A DNA stretch of 5,667 nt, from the NCBI GenBank assembly GCA_001796495.1, contig MGMR01000097.1, positions 1 to 5,667 on the forward strand, in the 5' to 3' direction. A model generated the notes under the pieces. The model saw only the letters and a program-made list of their open reading frames with translations, did not search any database and was not told where the DNA came from. Every line of letters starts with the position of its first letter. The first letter of the stretch is position 1. The stretch is from Chloroflexi bacterium RBG_13_51_18. GTDB lineage: Bacteria > Chloroflexota > Dehalococcoidia > Dehalococcoidales > RBG-16-60-22. The translations under genes were made by a program, and so were the position numbers. Shown here piece after piece: positions 1-5,494 of the stretch.

Positions 1-962
1 TTGCCCTTTTCCCAGGCTTCGCCCGCTTTCCCGTATTCGAAAAAGCCGAGGCTCTCGGCGGCAATCAGGCTGGCGATGCTAAAGCAGTCGTGCAACTCAC
101 ACAGGTCGATATCTTCCGGTTTTAACCCGGCCATTTTATAGGCCTGCTGCGACGATATTTCGCGCGCCCTGATTCGCGGCAGGAATTCCTTCTGATTGAT
201 GAGCGGGCCGCAGGATGACTGTCCCGTGCCGGTAATGTAGACCGGCTTTTTAGTGAGTTTTTTAGCGACGTCTTCCGACGCCAGCACCACAGCCGCGGCG
301 CCGTCGGAGAAAGGACAGCAGTCGTGCAGGGTAAGCGGCGTGCAGACTACGAAGCTGCCGAGCACTTTCTCTATGGTCATGTCGGCGTTCTTTCCGAAGA
401 ACTGCGCCCTGGGGTTGATGCTGCCGTGCTTATAAGACTGTATGGAAACTTTTGCCATCTGCTCGCGCAGCTTCTGGAGGGGGATTTTATAGGTATCGGC
501 GTAGAGGTGGGTCAGCATGGCGAAAACCGCCGGGAATGTTACGCCGGCGGGATATTCGTAGCGGGCGTCGCTGAACATGGCGAAGGTGCGCGTCGCCAGC
601 CCGGTGCCCATCGTGGCTGCTCTTTCGATGCCCCCCGCCAGGACGATATCGTAATAACCGGAAGCCACCCACATGAAGGCGTCTCTCACGGCCATGCTGG
701 CGGAAGCGCAGGCGCCCTCGTAGCGGTTAGCCGGCACGTACAGGCAGCCGATGTTCTCCGCGGCGTAGGAGGCTATCATCCCCTGCCCCTCCTCGAAGTC
801 GCCCAACGCATTGCCGATAAACAGCGCCTTGATGTCCTTCGGCTTCAGGTTCGACTCTGTAATAGCTTCGGTGGCGGCCTCGGCAAAAAGCTCGACTTCC
901 GTCTTAGGCTGGGGACCGCTGAACTTCGTCTCGCCGACGCCTACCACAGCCACTTTCTTCAT
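1..962 (-). CDS. Thiolase-family protein (SCP-x/acetyl-CoA acetyltransferase-like), C-terminus cut by window edge
   Basis: I translated this gene from the minus strand; 320 codons are visible and the C-terminus lies beyond position 1. It begins MKKVAVVGVGETKF, the usual opening of SCP-x-like and archaeal-type thiolases. The nucleophilic cysteine is Cys85 in EGACASAS. A GGIE motif follows at 110-113, and HDCF at 291-294 supplies the expected catalytic histidine. The C-terminal catalytic Cys or His region would lie past the edge; family members are roughly 385-395 residues, so about 65-75 are missing. The start is supported by GAGGAGG five bases upstream of the ATG. Members of this family condense or cleave acyl-CoA thioesters in the cytoplasm and often work with a small DUF35 OB-fold protein encoded beside them; that partner would be off the window. 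The substrate cannot be read from sequence. The gene follows nadE by 125 bp and has its own candidate promoter. The family is confident, the exact reaction is not. Confidence 0.9.
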   Translation of the reverse strand, partial: MKKVAVVGVGETKFSGPQPKTEVELFAEAATEAITESNLKPKDIKALFIGNALGDFEEGQGMIASYAAENIGCLYVPANRYEGACASASMAVRDAFMWVASGYYDIVLAGGIERAATMGTGLATRTFAMFSDARYEYPAGVTFPAVFAMLTHLYADTYKIPLQKLREQMAKVSIQSYKHGSINPRAQFFGKNADMTIEKVLGSFVVCTPLTLHDCCPFSDGAAAVVLASEDVAKKLTKKPVYITGTGQSSCGPLINQKEFLPRIRAREISSQQAYKMAGLKPEDIDLCELHDCFSIASLIAAESLGFFEYGKAGEAWEKG

Positions 963-998
963 GCCTGCCTCCTCGTTGTAAGGTTGGGAACCAGTTTC

Positions 999-1028
999 AG
1001 ATTACCGTTTTTCCGCTGTGAGTGTCAA
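999..1028 (-). promoter_or_regulatory. Candidate promoter of the thiolase gene
   Basis: On the minus strand a perfect TTGACA -35 hexamer (1023-1028) is followed after 18 bases by TAATCT (999-1004), a poor -10 match at 3 of 6 positions. A start near 992 would leave a leader of about 30 bases ending in the strong GAGGAGG ribosome site. The weak -10 suggests a need for an activator, or that the hexamer is a chance match. Confidence 0.35.
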
Positions 1029-1087
1029 ACAGTATTGCCGTGTAGAAAATCAATCAATTTAGCCGGGTGTTGAGGGGGATATCAATA

Positions 1088-1816
1088 TCAGAACTCCGGT
1101 ATCGGCGCCGTGGTGCACTTATGCACGCTAGCAGCCCTCATCCTTTCGATGCGCTTTTTTACTTCCTCCGGCGCTTTGCCCGTCAGGATATAGTTGTCCA
1201 GCGCCTCGTAAGTAATACCCATTTCAGCCTCGTCGGTCTGTCCCGCCCACAGCCCCGCCGACGGCGCTTTATCGATGATTCCCGGCGGGATTTTTAAAAA
1301 CCGCGCCAGTTCCCTGACCTCTTTTTTCACCAGGTTGCCCAGCGGCAGGATGTCCACGCCGCTGTCGCCGTGCTTGGTGAAATAGCCGACCGTCAGCTCG
1401 CTACGGTTGCCGGAGCCTATTACCAGGTATTTCAGCTGGTTGGCGGTATAATAAAGCGTTATCATCCTCAACCGGGCCTTAAGGTTTGCCCGCGCCAGTT
1501 GCACCAAAGCCTTCTCCGGCTTGAATTCCGGGAGTATTTTTAAATATTCATCATAAATATCGTCCAGCACTACCGTCCTGGTCGGGATGGAGAACTGTTT
1601 CGCCATGATTTCAGCATGCTCTTTATCCTTTTCGTTGCTGTGGCAGGGCATTATCAGTCCCAGAGTGTTTTCAGGGAAAGCCTTGATGCACAGCGCCGCC
1701 ACTACCGAAGAATCGATGCCCCCGCTCATCCCCAGCACCGCCCCTTTACAACCCGCCGTCGTTACTTTATCTTTAATCCAGTCGGATAGTTTCCCGGCTA
1801 ATGCCCCTGCGTCCAT
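1088..1816 (-). CDS. nadE: Ammonia-dependent NAD synthetase
   Basis: The enzyme makes NAD from nicotinic acid adenine dinucleotide (deamido-NAD), ATP and ammonia, the last step of NAD synthesis, in the cytoplasm. The 242-residue protein is a single N-type ATP pyrophosphatase domain with no N-terminal glutaminase domain, so it should use free ammonia. The pyrophosphate loop SGGIDSS is at 31-37, GSGNRSE at 134-140, YFTKHGD at 145-151, and the hallmark KAPSAGLWAGQTDE at 183-196. The frame is open to another ATG at 1840. I prefer the internal ATG at 1816, because AAGGAGA lies just upstream of it and the 1840 ATG has no convincing ribosome site. The candidate promoter would also start transcription at about 1842. 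The amidohydrolase diverges from it, and the thiolase lies 125 bp downstream on the same strand. No clear terminator separates nadE from the thiolase, so read-through is possible. Identity is very secure. Confidence 0.95.
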   Translation of the reverse strand: MDAGALAGKLSDWIKDKVTTAGCKGAVLGMSGGIDSSVVAALCIKAFPENTLGLIMPCHSNEKDKEHAEIMAKQFSIPTRTVVLDDIYDEYLKILPEFKPEKALVQLARANLKARLRMITLYYTANQLKYLVIGSGNRSELTVGYFTKHGDSGVDILPLGNLVKKEVRELARFLKIPPGIIDKAPSAGLWAGQTDEAEMGITYEALDNYILTGKAPEEVKKRIERMRAASVHKCTTAPIPEF

Positions 1817-1828
1817 GGCTCTCCTTTT

Positions 1829-1856
1829 TTGCCGCACCATAATTCCGTAGTATACT
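1829..1856 (+). promoter_or_regulatory. Candidate amidohydrolase promoter
   Basis: On the plus strand TTGCCG (1829-1834, 4 of 6) is separated by 16 bases from TATACT (1851-1856, 5 of 6). Transcription would begin near 1863, about 29 bases before the preferred ATG at 1892. It overlaps the divergent nadE promoter, and the two -10 hexamers occupy the same 8-bp palindrome. The motifs are short, so this is tentative. Confidence 0.35.
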
Positions 1857-1878
1857 TACTATTAGTTTATATTGTCGC
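1849..1878 (-). promoter_or_regulatory. Candidate nadE promoter
   Basis: Read on the minus strand, GCGACA (1873-1878, 4 of 6 to TTGACA) is followed after 18 bases by TATACT (1849-1854, 5 of 6 to TATAAT). The predicted start is near 1842, about 25 bases before the preferred nadE ATG. The -10 lies inside the palindrome AGTATACT at 1849-1856, which it shares with the opposing promoter. Confidence 0.4.
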
Positions 1879-1891
1879 AGGTCTTAATACA

Positions 1892-3421
1892 ATGCCTACC
1901 GATATCATCCTGAAAAATGCCAACGTTATCACTATGGACTCCGCCCGTCCTCGGGCGGAGCTAATAGCCGTTTCCGACGACTCCATATTCTTCGTCGGCG
2001 GCGATAGCGAGTTGGAAAGACTAACCGGGCGGACTACTAAAGTCATCGACTGCGCCGGCAGGACGGTCATTCCCGGCTTTAACGATGCCCACCTCCACGT
2101 ATTTTCCCTGGTGAGAAAGCTGTTGAGCATCGACCTTTCACCGTCATCCGTCCGCAATGTCGAGGACATCAAGGAAGCCGTGCGTAAAAAAGCATCAGCT
2201 ACCCCGCCCGGCACCTGGATTAGCGGCACGGACTATAATGAATTTTACCTCGAGGGGAAGCGATGCCCGACCCGATGGGACCTCGACGAGGCAGCCCCCG
2301 CGCATCCGGTCGTTTTAAGCCACCGCTCCCTGCACGCCTGCGTACTTAATTCGCCAGCGCTTGAACTGGCGGGGATTAATGCCGATACGCCGGAGCCGCC
2401 CGGCGCCCGCATCGAGCGCGACCTGGCCACCGGCGAGCCTAACGGCATCCTCATCGACATGCTCAATTACATCCGCAGCGAGGTCATGCCGCCTTTTTCC
2501 GATAAAGAACTGGCGGCAGGAGCTGCTCTGGCGGATAAATACTTCCTTGAACACGGCATTACGTCCTTTCAGGAGGCGACCGTCAGCAACGACCTTTCCC
2601 GTTGGGAGACGGTCTGTGGCCTCAAGCTTCAGGGCAGCCTGCACAGTCGCATCACCATGATGGCCGGCTCGCCTTACTGGAGAGAGTTTAAAAAAAGGAA
2701 TCTCAAGACCGGCTCCGGCGACAACCTGATGCAGCTGGGGGCGGTGAAAATAATGCTGGAAGTCCAGCCCGAACAAGTGGAATTAAACAGATTAGCTCTG
2801 GAGTGTCACAAGGCAGGTTTTCAGCTGGCCTTCCACGCCGTCGCCGAAGAGACTGTTGCCGCCGCCATAACCGCTTTGGAATACGTCAACAAGCACTCAT
2901 CTGTTGTAGGCCGCCGACAACGCATCGAGCACTGCGGCGAATGTCCCCCCGCTCTCCTGGAAAAAATAAAACAGCTGGGGGCGGTTATCGTTACACAGCC
3001 CCCCTTCATCTACTACAGCGGCGAGCGCTACCTGTCAACCGTCCCGGAAAGCCAGCTCCCCTGGCTCTACCGTATAAAGTCGCCGCTGGAAAAGGGCGTG
3101 GTCGTTGCCGGAAGCTCGGATGCCCCGGTCGTGCCGGCTAATCCTTTAATGGGCATTTATGCCGCCGTCACGCGGCAGGCGGAGTCAGGCCAGGTGCTTT
3201 TGCCGGAGGAATGTATCACGGTAGAACAGGCGCTTTCGCTCTATACAAATAATGCTGCTTACGTCTCTTTCGAGGAGAAAATTAAGGGTGCGCTATCTCC
3301 CGGCAGGCTGGCGGACATCGTTATCTTGAGTGACGACCCCACCCAAGTCCCCCCGGAAAAGATTAAAGACATTAAAGTAGAGATGACGATTATCGGCGGC
3401 CAAGTTGCCTGGGAGGCTTAA
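1892..3421 (+). CDS. YtcJ-like amidohydrolase (amidohydrolase 3 family)
   Basis: This 509-residue protein belongs to the metal-dependent amidohydrolase superfamily, which hydrolyses amide or related bonds using a TIM-barrel active site. A small beta-sandwich from the N-terminus (MPTDIILKNANVIT) leads to PGFNDAHLH with ligands His67 and His69. Lys286 (GAVKIMLE) sits where the bridging, often carboxylated lysine is expected. His315 (AFHAVAE), His347 (RIEHC) and Asp410 (GSSDAPV) complete the site. The C-terminal LSPGRLADIVIL and final strand close the sandwich. No signal peptide is seen, so it is probably cytoplasmic. The frame stays open to an ATG at 1829, but that would add a hydrophobic stretch absent from family N-termini and overlap nadE; I chose 1892, although its ribosome site (CAGGT) is weak. 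The segment between Lys286 and His315 looks shortened. The substrate is unknown; the family includes amide and formamide hydrolases and many uncharacterised members. Confidence 0.88.
   Translation: MPTDIILKNANVITMDSARPRAELIAVSDDSIFFVGGDSELERLTGRTTKVIDCAGRTVIPGFNDAHLHVFSLVRKLLSIDLSPSSVRNVEDIKEAVRKKASATPPGTWISGTDYNEFYLEGKRCPTRWDLDEAAPAHPVVLSHRSLHACVLNSPALELAGINADTPEPPGARIERDLATGEPNGILIDMLNYIRSEVMPPFSDKELAAGAALADKYFLEHGITSFQEATVSNDLSRWETVCGLKLQGSLHSRITMMAGSPYWREFKKRNLKTGSGDNLMQLGAVKIMLEVQPEQVELNRLALECHKAGFQLAFHAVAEETVAAAITALEYVNKHSSVVGRRQRIEHCGECPPALLEKIKQLGAVIVTQPPFIYYSGERYLSTVPESQLPWLYRIKSPLEKGVVVAGSSDAPVVPANPLMGIYAAVTRQAESGQVLLPEECITVEQALSLYTNNAAYVSFEEKIKGALSPGRLADIVILSDDPTQVPPEKIKDIKVEMTIIGGQVAWEA
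1939..1960 (+). repeat. Perfect inverted repeat (hairpin) near the amidohydrolase start
   Basis: The arms CTCCGCCCG (1939-1947) and CGGGCGGAG (1952-1960) are perfectly complementary around a four-base TCCT loop. In mRNA this gives a nine-pair, GC-rich stem about 45 bases inside the coding region, over codons 16-23 of the preferred frame. No T-run follows, so it is not an intrinsic terminator. It may be chance within codons for an Ala/Arg/Pro-rich stretch common in this family. Confidence 0.8.
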
Positions 3422-3786
3422 GTCGACCCTATCGCTGTAGCTATAGCATTTTCATGGGAGTGGGCAAGGCTGACGTCGATTTCTTTGATGCCCAGCTTTT
3501 CCGCCTGTTTTTTTGCCCGTCCGTTGAGCTTTATTAATGGTTTGCCGCTGGGGTGGTAAAGCGTTTCTATCTCCCGCCACGCCACTCCCCGGTTGCCCGT
3601 CCCCAGCAGTTTCATCACCGCTTCTTTACTGGCGAAGCTCGCCGCCAGCGAGTGGGCGTGGTGACCGTAAATTTTTAATTCATCTCTGGTAAAGACCTTA
3701 TTTAAAAAGCGGTCGCCCCAGCGCTCAATAGCGCGGCGGATGCGCTCTATTTCTATGATGTCCGTGCCGATATGGTGCTGCATCAT
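3418..3786 (-). CDS. acpS: Holo-[acyl-carrier-protein] synthase
   Basis: This enzyme transfers the 4'-phosphopantetheine arm of coenzyme A to the serine of apo-acyl carrier protein, switching it on for fatty acid synthesis. The 122 residues match the usual size of AcpS-type transferases. GTDIIEIERI at 7-16 carries the metal-binding Asp9, and FASKEAVMK at 51-59 carries Lys54 and the second metal ligand Glu55. The C-terminal VSLAHSHENAIATAI strand closes the fold. The start codon overlaps the surE stop. Two adjacent ATGs (3786 and 3783) are possible; GAAGGA abuts the first directly, so the second, giving 121 residues, has slightly better ribosome spacing. Translation is probably coupled to surE. 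The gene is convergent with the amidohydrolase, and both TAA stop codons share the TTAA at 3418-3421, leaving no room for an intergenic terminator. Confidence 0.94.
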   Translation of the reverse strand: MMQHHIGTDIIEIERIRRAIERWGDRFLNKVFTRDELKIYGHHAHSLAASFASKEAVMKLLGTGNRGVAWREIETLYHPSGKPLIKLNGRAKKQAEKLGIKEIDVSLAHSHENAIATAIGST

Positions 3787-4559
3787 TCCTTCTTTAGTTC
3801 GTGTGTCAATTCAGAGCTTAACTTTTTCAGCAGGTGCTGCGGGGGCTTGTCCAGCAGGCTAGTATACAGCGCGGTGATCGATATATATCCCTGAACGATG
3901 GCCTGTATATCCGTGCCGTCGCTGCCGGATTCCGCCACCCTTTCCCGCACCAGGCGGTACTGTTTGAGTTTTTCATTAGTTTCTTCCGCCACGGTATTTA
4001 TATGGCTGGAGCGGGCCAGGCGCGTTATCTTTACCCCCTTTATTTCCTCCAGCGGCAGGTCCGGCACGTTCATGTTCAGGAATATCCTGGCGGGATGATG
4101 GGCGGTCATATTCTTGACCAGCGCGGCGGCGGCATGCGCGGCGGTCTTAACTGCGGTTGCACTCCCCGGCGGCGCCGAGACGGCCAGCGCCGGCAGCCCG
4201 CGGAAGTATCCCTGCATCGCCGCCCCCACCGTCCCCGAAATATACACGTCCTCTCCAAGGTTGAGGCTGGGGTTGATGCCGGATACTACTATATCCACTT
4301 TATCCGTGATTAGCTTACCGAGCGCCAGGATAACGCAGTCGGAAGGCGACCCGTCGATAGCGTAAGCGGTCACGCCGTCCTCCAGCCCGCAGACTTCGCT
4401 GGCGTGCAGCGCCTCGAACAGCGTTACCGCCGTACCGATAGCGCTCCTTTCGCCGTCCGGCGCCACTACGGTCACCCCGCCGATTATCTTCAACTCCCGC
4501 ACCAGCGCCCATAAGCCCTCGGCGTGTACGCCATCGTCGTTGGTAACTAAAATATTCAT
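3783..4559 (-). CDS. surE: 5'/3'-nucleotidase SurE
   Basis: SurE is a cytoplasmic metal-dependent phosphatase that removes phosphate from nucleoside 5'- and 3'-monophosphates and is linked to stationary-phase and stress survival in several bacteria. The 258-residue protein starts MNILVTNDDG, with metal ligands Asp8 and Asp9. Further ligands are Ser39 (GERSAIG) and Asn96 (VSGIN). GSPSDC at 70-75, LGEDVYISGTVGAAM at 101-115 and the late GTDIQAIVQGYISIT at 215-229 are all family signatures. Length is normal. No good Shine-Dalgarno sequence precedes the ATG; the upstream bases read AAGCGTATTT. No better in-frame start is evident, since the MNILVTNDDG start is conserved in the family. It is the first gene of a surE-acpS unit, overlapping acpS by four bases, and diverges from etfB. 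Confidence 0.95.
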   Translation of the reverse strand: MNILVTNDDGVHAEGLWALVRELKIIGGVTVVAPDGERSAIGTAVTLFEALHASEVCGLEDGVTAYAIDGSPSDCVILALGKLITDKVDIVVSGINPSLNLGEDVYISGTVGAAMQGYFRGLPALAVSAPPGSATAVKTAAHAAAALVKNMTAHHPARIFLNMNVPDLPLEEIKGVKITRLARSSHINTVAEETNEKLKQYRLVRERVAESGSDGTDIQAIVQGYISITALYTSLLDKPPQHLLKKLSSELTHELKKE

Positions 4560-4589
4560 AAATACGCTTGTAGTTTATCACGGTACAGA

Positions 4590-4618
4590 GTTATCCAGCA
4601 AAAATTCATTTGCCCCAA
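4590..4618 (-). promoter_or_regulatory. Weak candidate surE promoter
   Basis: On the minus strand TTGGGG (4613-4618) and GATAAC (4590-4595) are 17 bases apart, matching consensus at 3 and 4 of 6 positions. Transcription would start near 4583, about 24 bases before surE. It overlaps the -35 region of the candidate etfB promoter. Other AT-rich hexamers in this gap, such as GATAAA nearer the gene, are also possible. Confidence 0.2.
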
Positions 4619-4639
4619 TCTCCCGCAATATGCTATTAT
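4610..4639 (+). promoter_or_regulatory. Candidate extended -10 promoter of etfB
   Basis: TTGCCC (4610-4615, 4 of 6) is followed after 18 bases by TATTAT (4634-4639, 5 of 6). The -10 is preceded by TGC (4631-4633), which makes it an extended -10 element (TGnTATTAT). Transcription would begin near 4646, about 31 bases before the etfB ATG. This is the best-looking promoter in the window. Confidence 0.5.
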
Positions 4640-4655
4640 CTTGATGAAATTAAAT

Positions 4656-4667
4656 TACCTTCAGGTA
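4656..4667 (+). repeat. Short dyad in the etfB leader
   Basis: TACCT and AGGTA form a perfect five-base inverted repeat around TC. The right arm contains AGG, the only Shine-Dalgarno-like bases before etfB, about 11 bases from the ATG. It could be an operator half-site pair or a small stem masking the ribosome site, but a dyad this short can easily occur by chance. Confidence 0.4.
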
Positions 4668-4676
4668 CGTTATTGA

Positions 4677-5489
4677 ATGTTGATTGTCACCTGTGTCAAA
4701 CAGGTACCGGACACCACCCAGGTTAAAGTAGACCCTGTTACCGGCACTCTCATCAGAGAGGGGGTGCCCTTTATCATGAACCCCTATGATACCCACGCTC
4801 TTGAGGAGAGCCTTCGTCTTAAGGATAAATACGGCTTCCGCGTAGCGGTCATTTCCATGGGGCCCCCCAGCGCTGAAGTAACTTTAAGGAAAACCCTCGC
4901 GCTCGGCGCGGATGAAGCCATTCTCTTGAGCGACCGCGTTTTCGGGGGTGCCGATACTTTAGCCACCAGCATGGTGCTGACCGGCGCCATTAAGAAGCTG
5001 GCGGAAAAGGAAGAGCTGGCTATCGTCATGTGCGGCCGCCAGACCATCGACGGAGATACCGCGCAGGTAGGCCCCGGCATCGCCACCCGCCTGGGCTGCT
5101 CCCAGCTAACCCTGGTCGACCGCATTGAAGAGGTCGATTTGAAGGCTAAAATAGTTAAAGCCCGGCGCAAGCTGGAAGGCCGCCATGAGGTCGTTACCGC
5201 CCCGCTCCCCGCCATGATTGCCGTTCTGCGGGAAATCAATTCGCCGCGCTATCCTAACGTGCCTATGCGGCTCGAGGCGGAGGATGCATCCATCACCCTC
5301 TGGGACAATAAAATCATGCAGATGGATGAGGCGACTATCGGACTCAAAGGTTCGGCGACACAGGTGCGTAAAATCTTTTCCCCGGAAAGGGCCAAGGGTG
5401 AAATTCTTGGCGGCGAGTCCGATAAACCGGAAGACTCCGCTAAGCTGTTGATAACCAGGATGATAGAGAAGGACCTGTTGGCCCTGTAA
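4677..5489 (+). CDS. etfB: Electron transfer flavoprotein, beta subunit
   Basis: EtfB pairs with EtfA to form a soluble flavoprotein that passes electrons between acyl-CoA dehydrogenases or similar enzymes and other carriers. The 270-residue protein has the nucleotide-binding alpha/beta fold: MLIVTCVKQVPDT at 1-13, the MNPYD loop at 34-38, GGADTLATS at 90-98, and the EtfB signature CGRQTIDGDTAQVGPGIA at 119-136. The signature reads DGDTAQVGP, as I recall it from Etfs of anaerobic and bifurcating groups, rather than the form in mitochondrial-type Etf, where this loop binds AMP. If so, the pocket may hold a second FAD; this is inference from motif resemblance. The start is the only sensible ATG, with a weak AGG ribosome site about 11 bases upstream. 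Five bases separate its stop from the next gene, which begins with a ferredoxin module, so the two are surely co-transcribed. Confidence 0.94.
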   Translation: MLIVTCVKQVPDTTQVKVDPVTGTLIREGVPFIMNPYDTHALEESLRLKDKYGFRVAVISMGPPSAEVTLRKTLALGADEAILLSDRVFGGADTLATSMVLTGAIKKLAEKEELAIVMCGRQTIDGDTAQVGPGIATRLGCSQLTLVDRIEEVDLKAKIVKARRKLEGRHEVVTAPLPAMIAVLREINSPRYPNVPMRLEAEDASITLWDNKIMQMDEATIGLKGSATQVRKIFSPERAKGEILGGESDKPEDSAKLLITRMIEKDLLAL

Positions 5490-5494
5490 AGAAA

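Noticed and set aside
1047..1060. AATC/AATC/AATT run between nadE and the thiolase, considered as a repeat or protein-binding site
   Set aside because: Too short and imperfect to separate from AT-rich intergenic sequence.
324..1073. Long plus-strand open frame (249 codons) opposite the thiolase, plus a shorter one at 253-435
   Set aside because: They lie antisense to a thiolase with clear catalytic motifs and their translations resemble no protein family; they are GC-driven shadow frames.
2315..2776. Minus-strand open frame of 153 codons inside the amidohydrolase, and several other frames there
   Set aside because: The plus-strand frame carries all metal-ligand motifs; the antisense translations have no recognisable motif and no ribosome site was evident.
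3408..3418. GCCT-GGG-AGGC stem at the end of the amidohydrolase, considered as a terminator
   Set aside because: Only four base pairs, with no T-run after it.
3439..3452. Palindromic GCTATAGC with neighbouring GCTGTAGC near the convergent junction, considered as a terminator
   Set aside because: There is no loop-and-stem of useful length followed by a T-run; it lies within acpS codons.
4119..4146. GCG/GGC-rich repeats inside surE around a GCATGC
   Set aside because: They encode an alanine-rich helix (KTAAHAAAALV) and reflect codon use rather than a repeat element.
3834..4313. Plus-strand open frame of 159 codons opposite surE
   Set aside because: It is a shadow of the well-supported surE gene; the translation is rich in Arg, Gly and His with no domain features.
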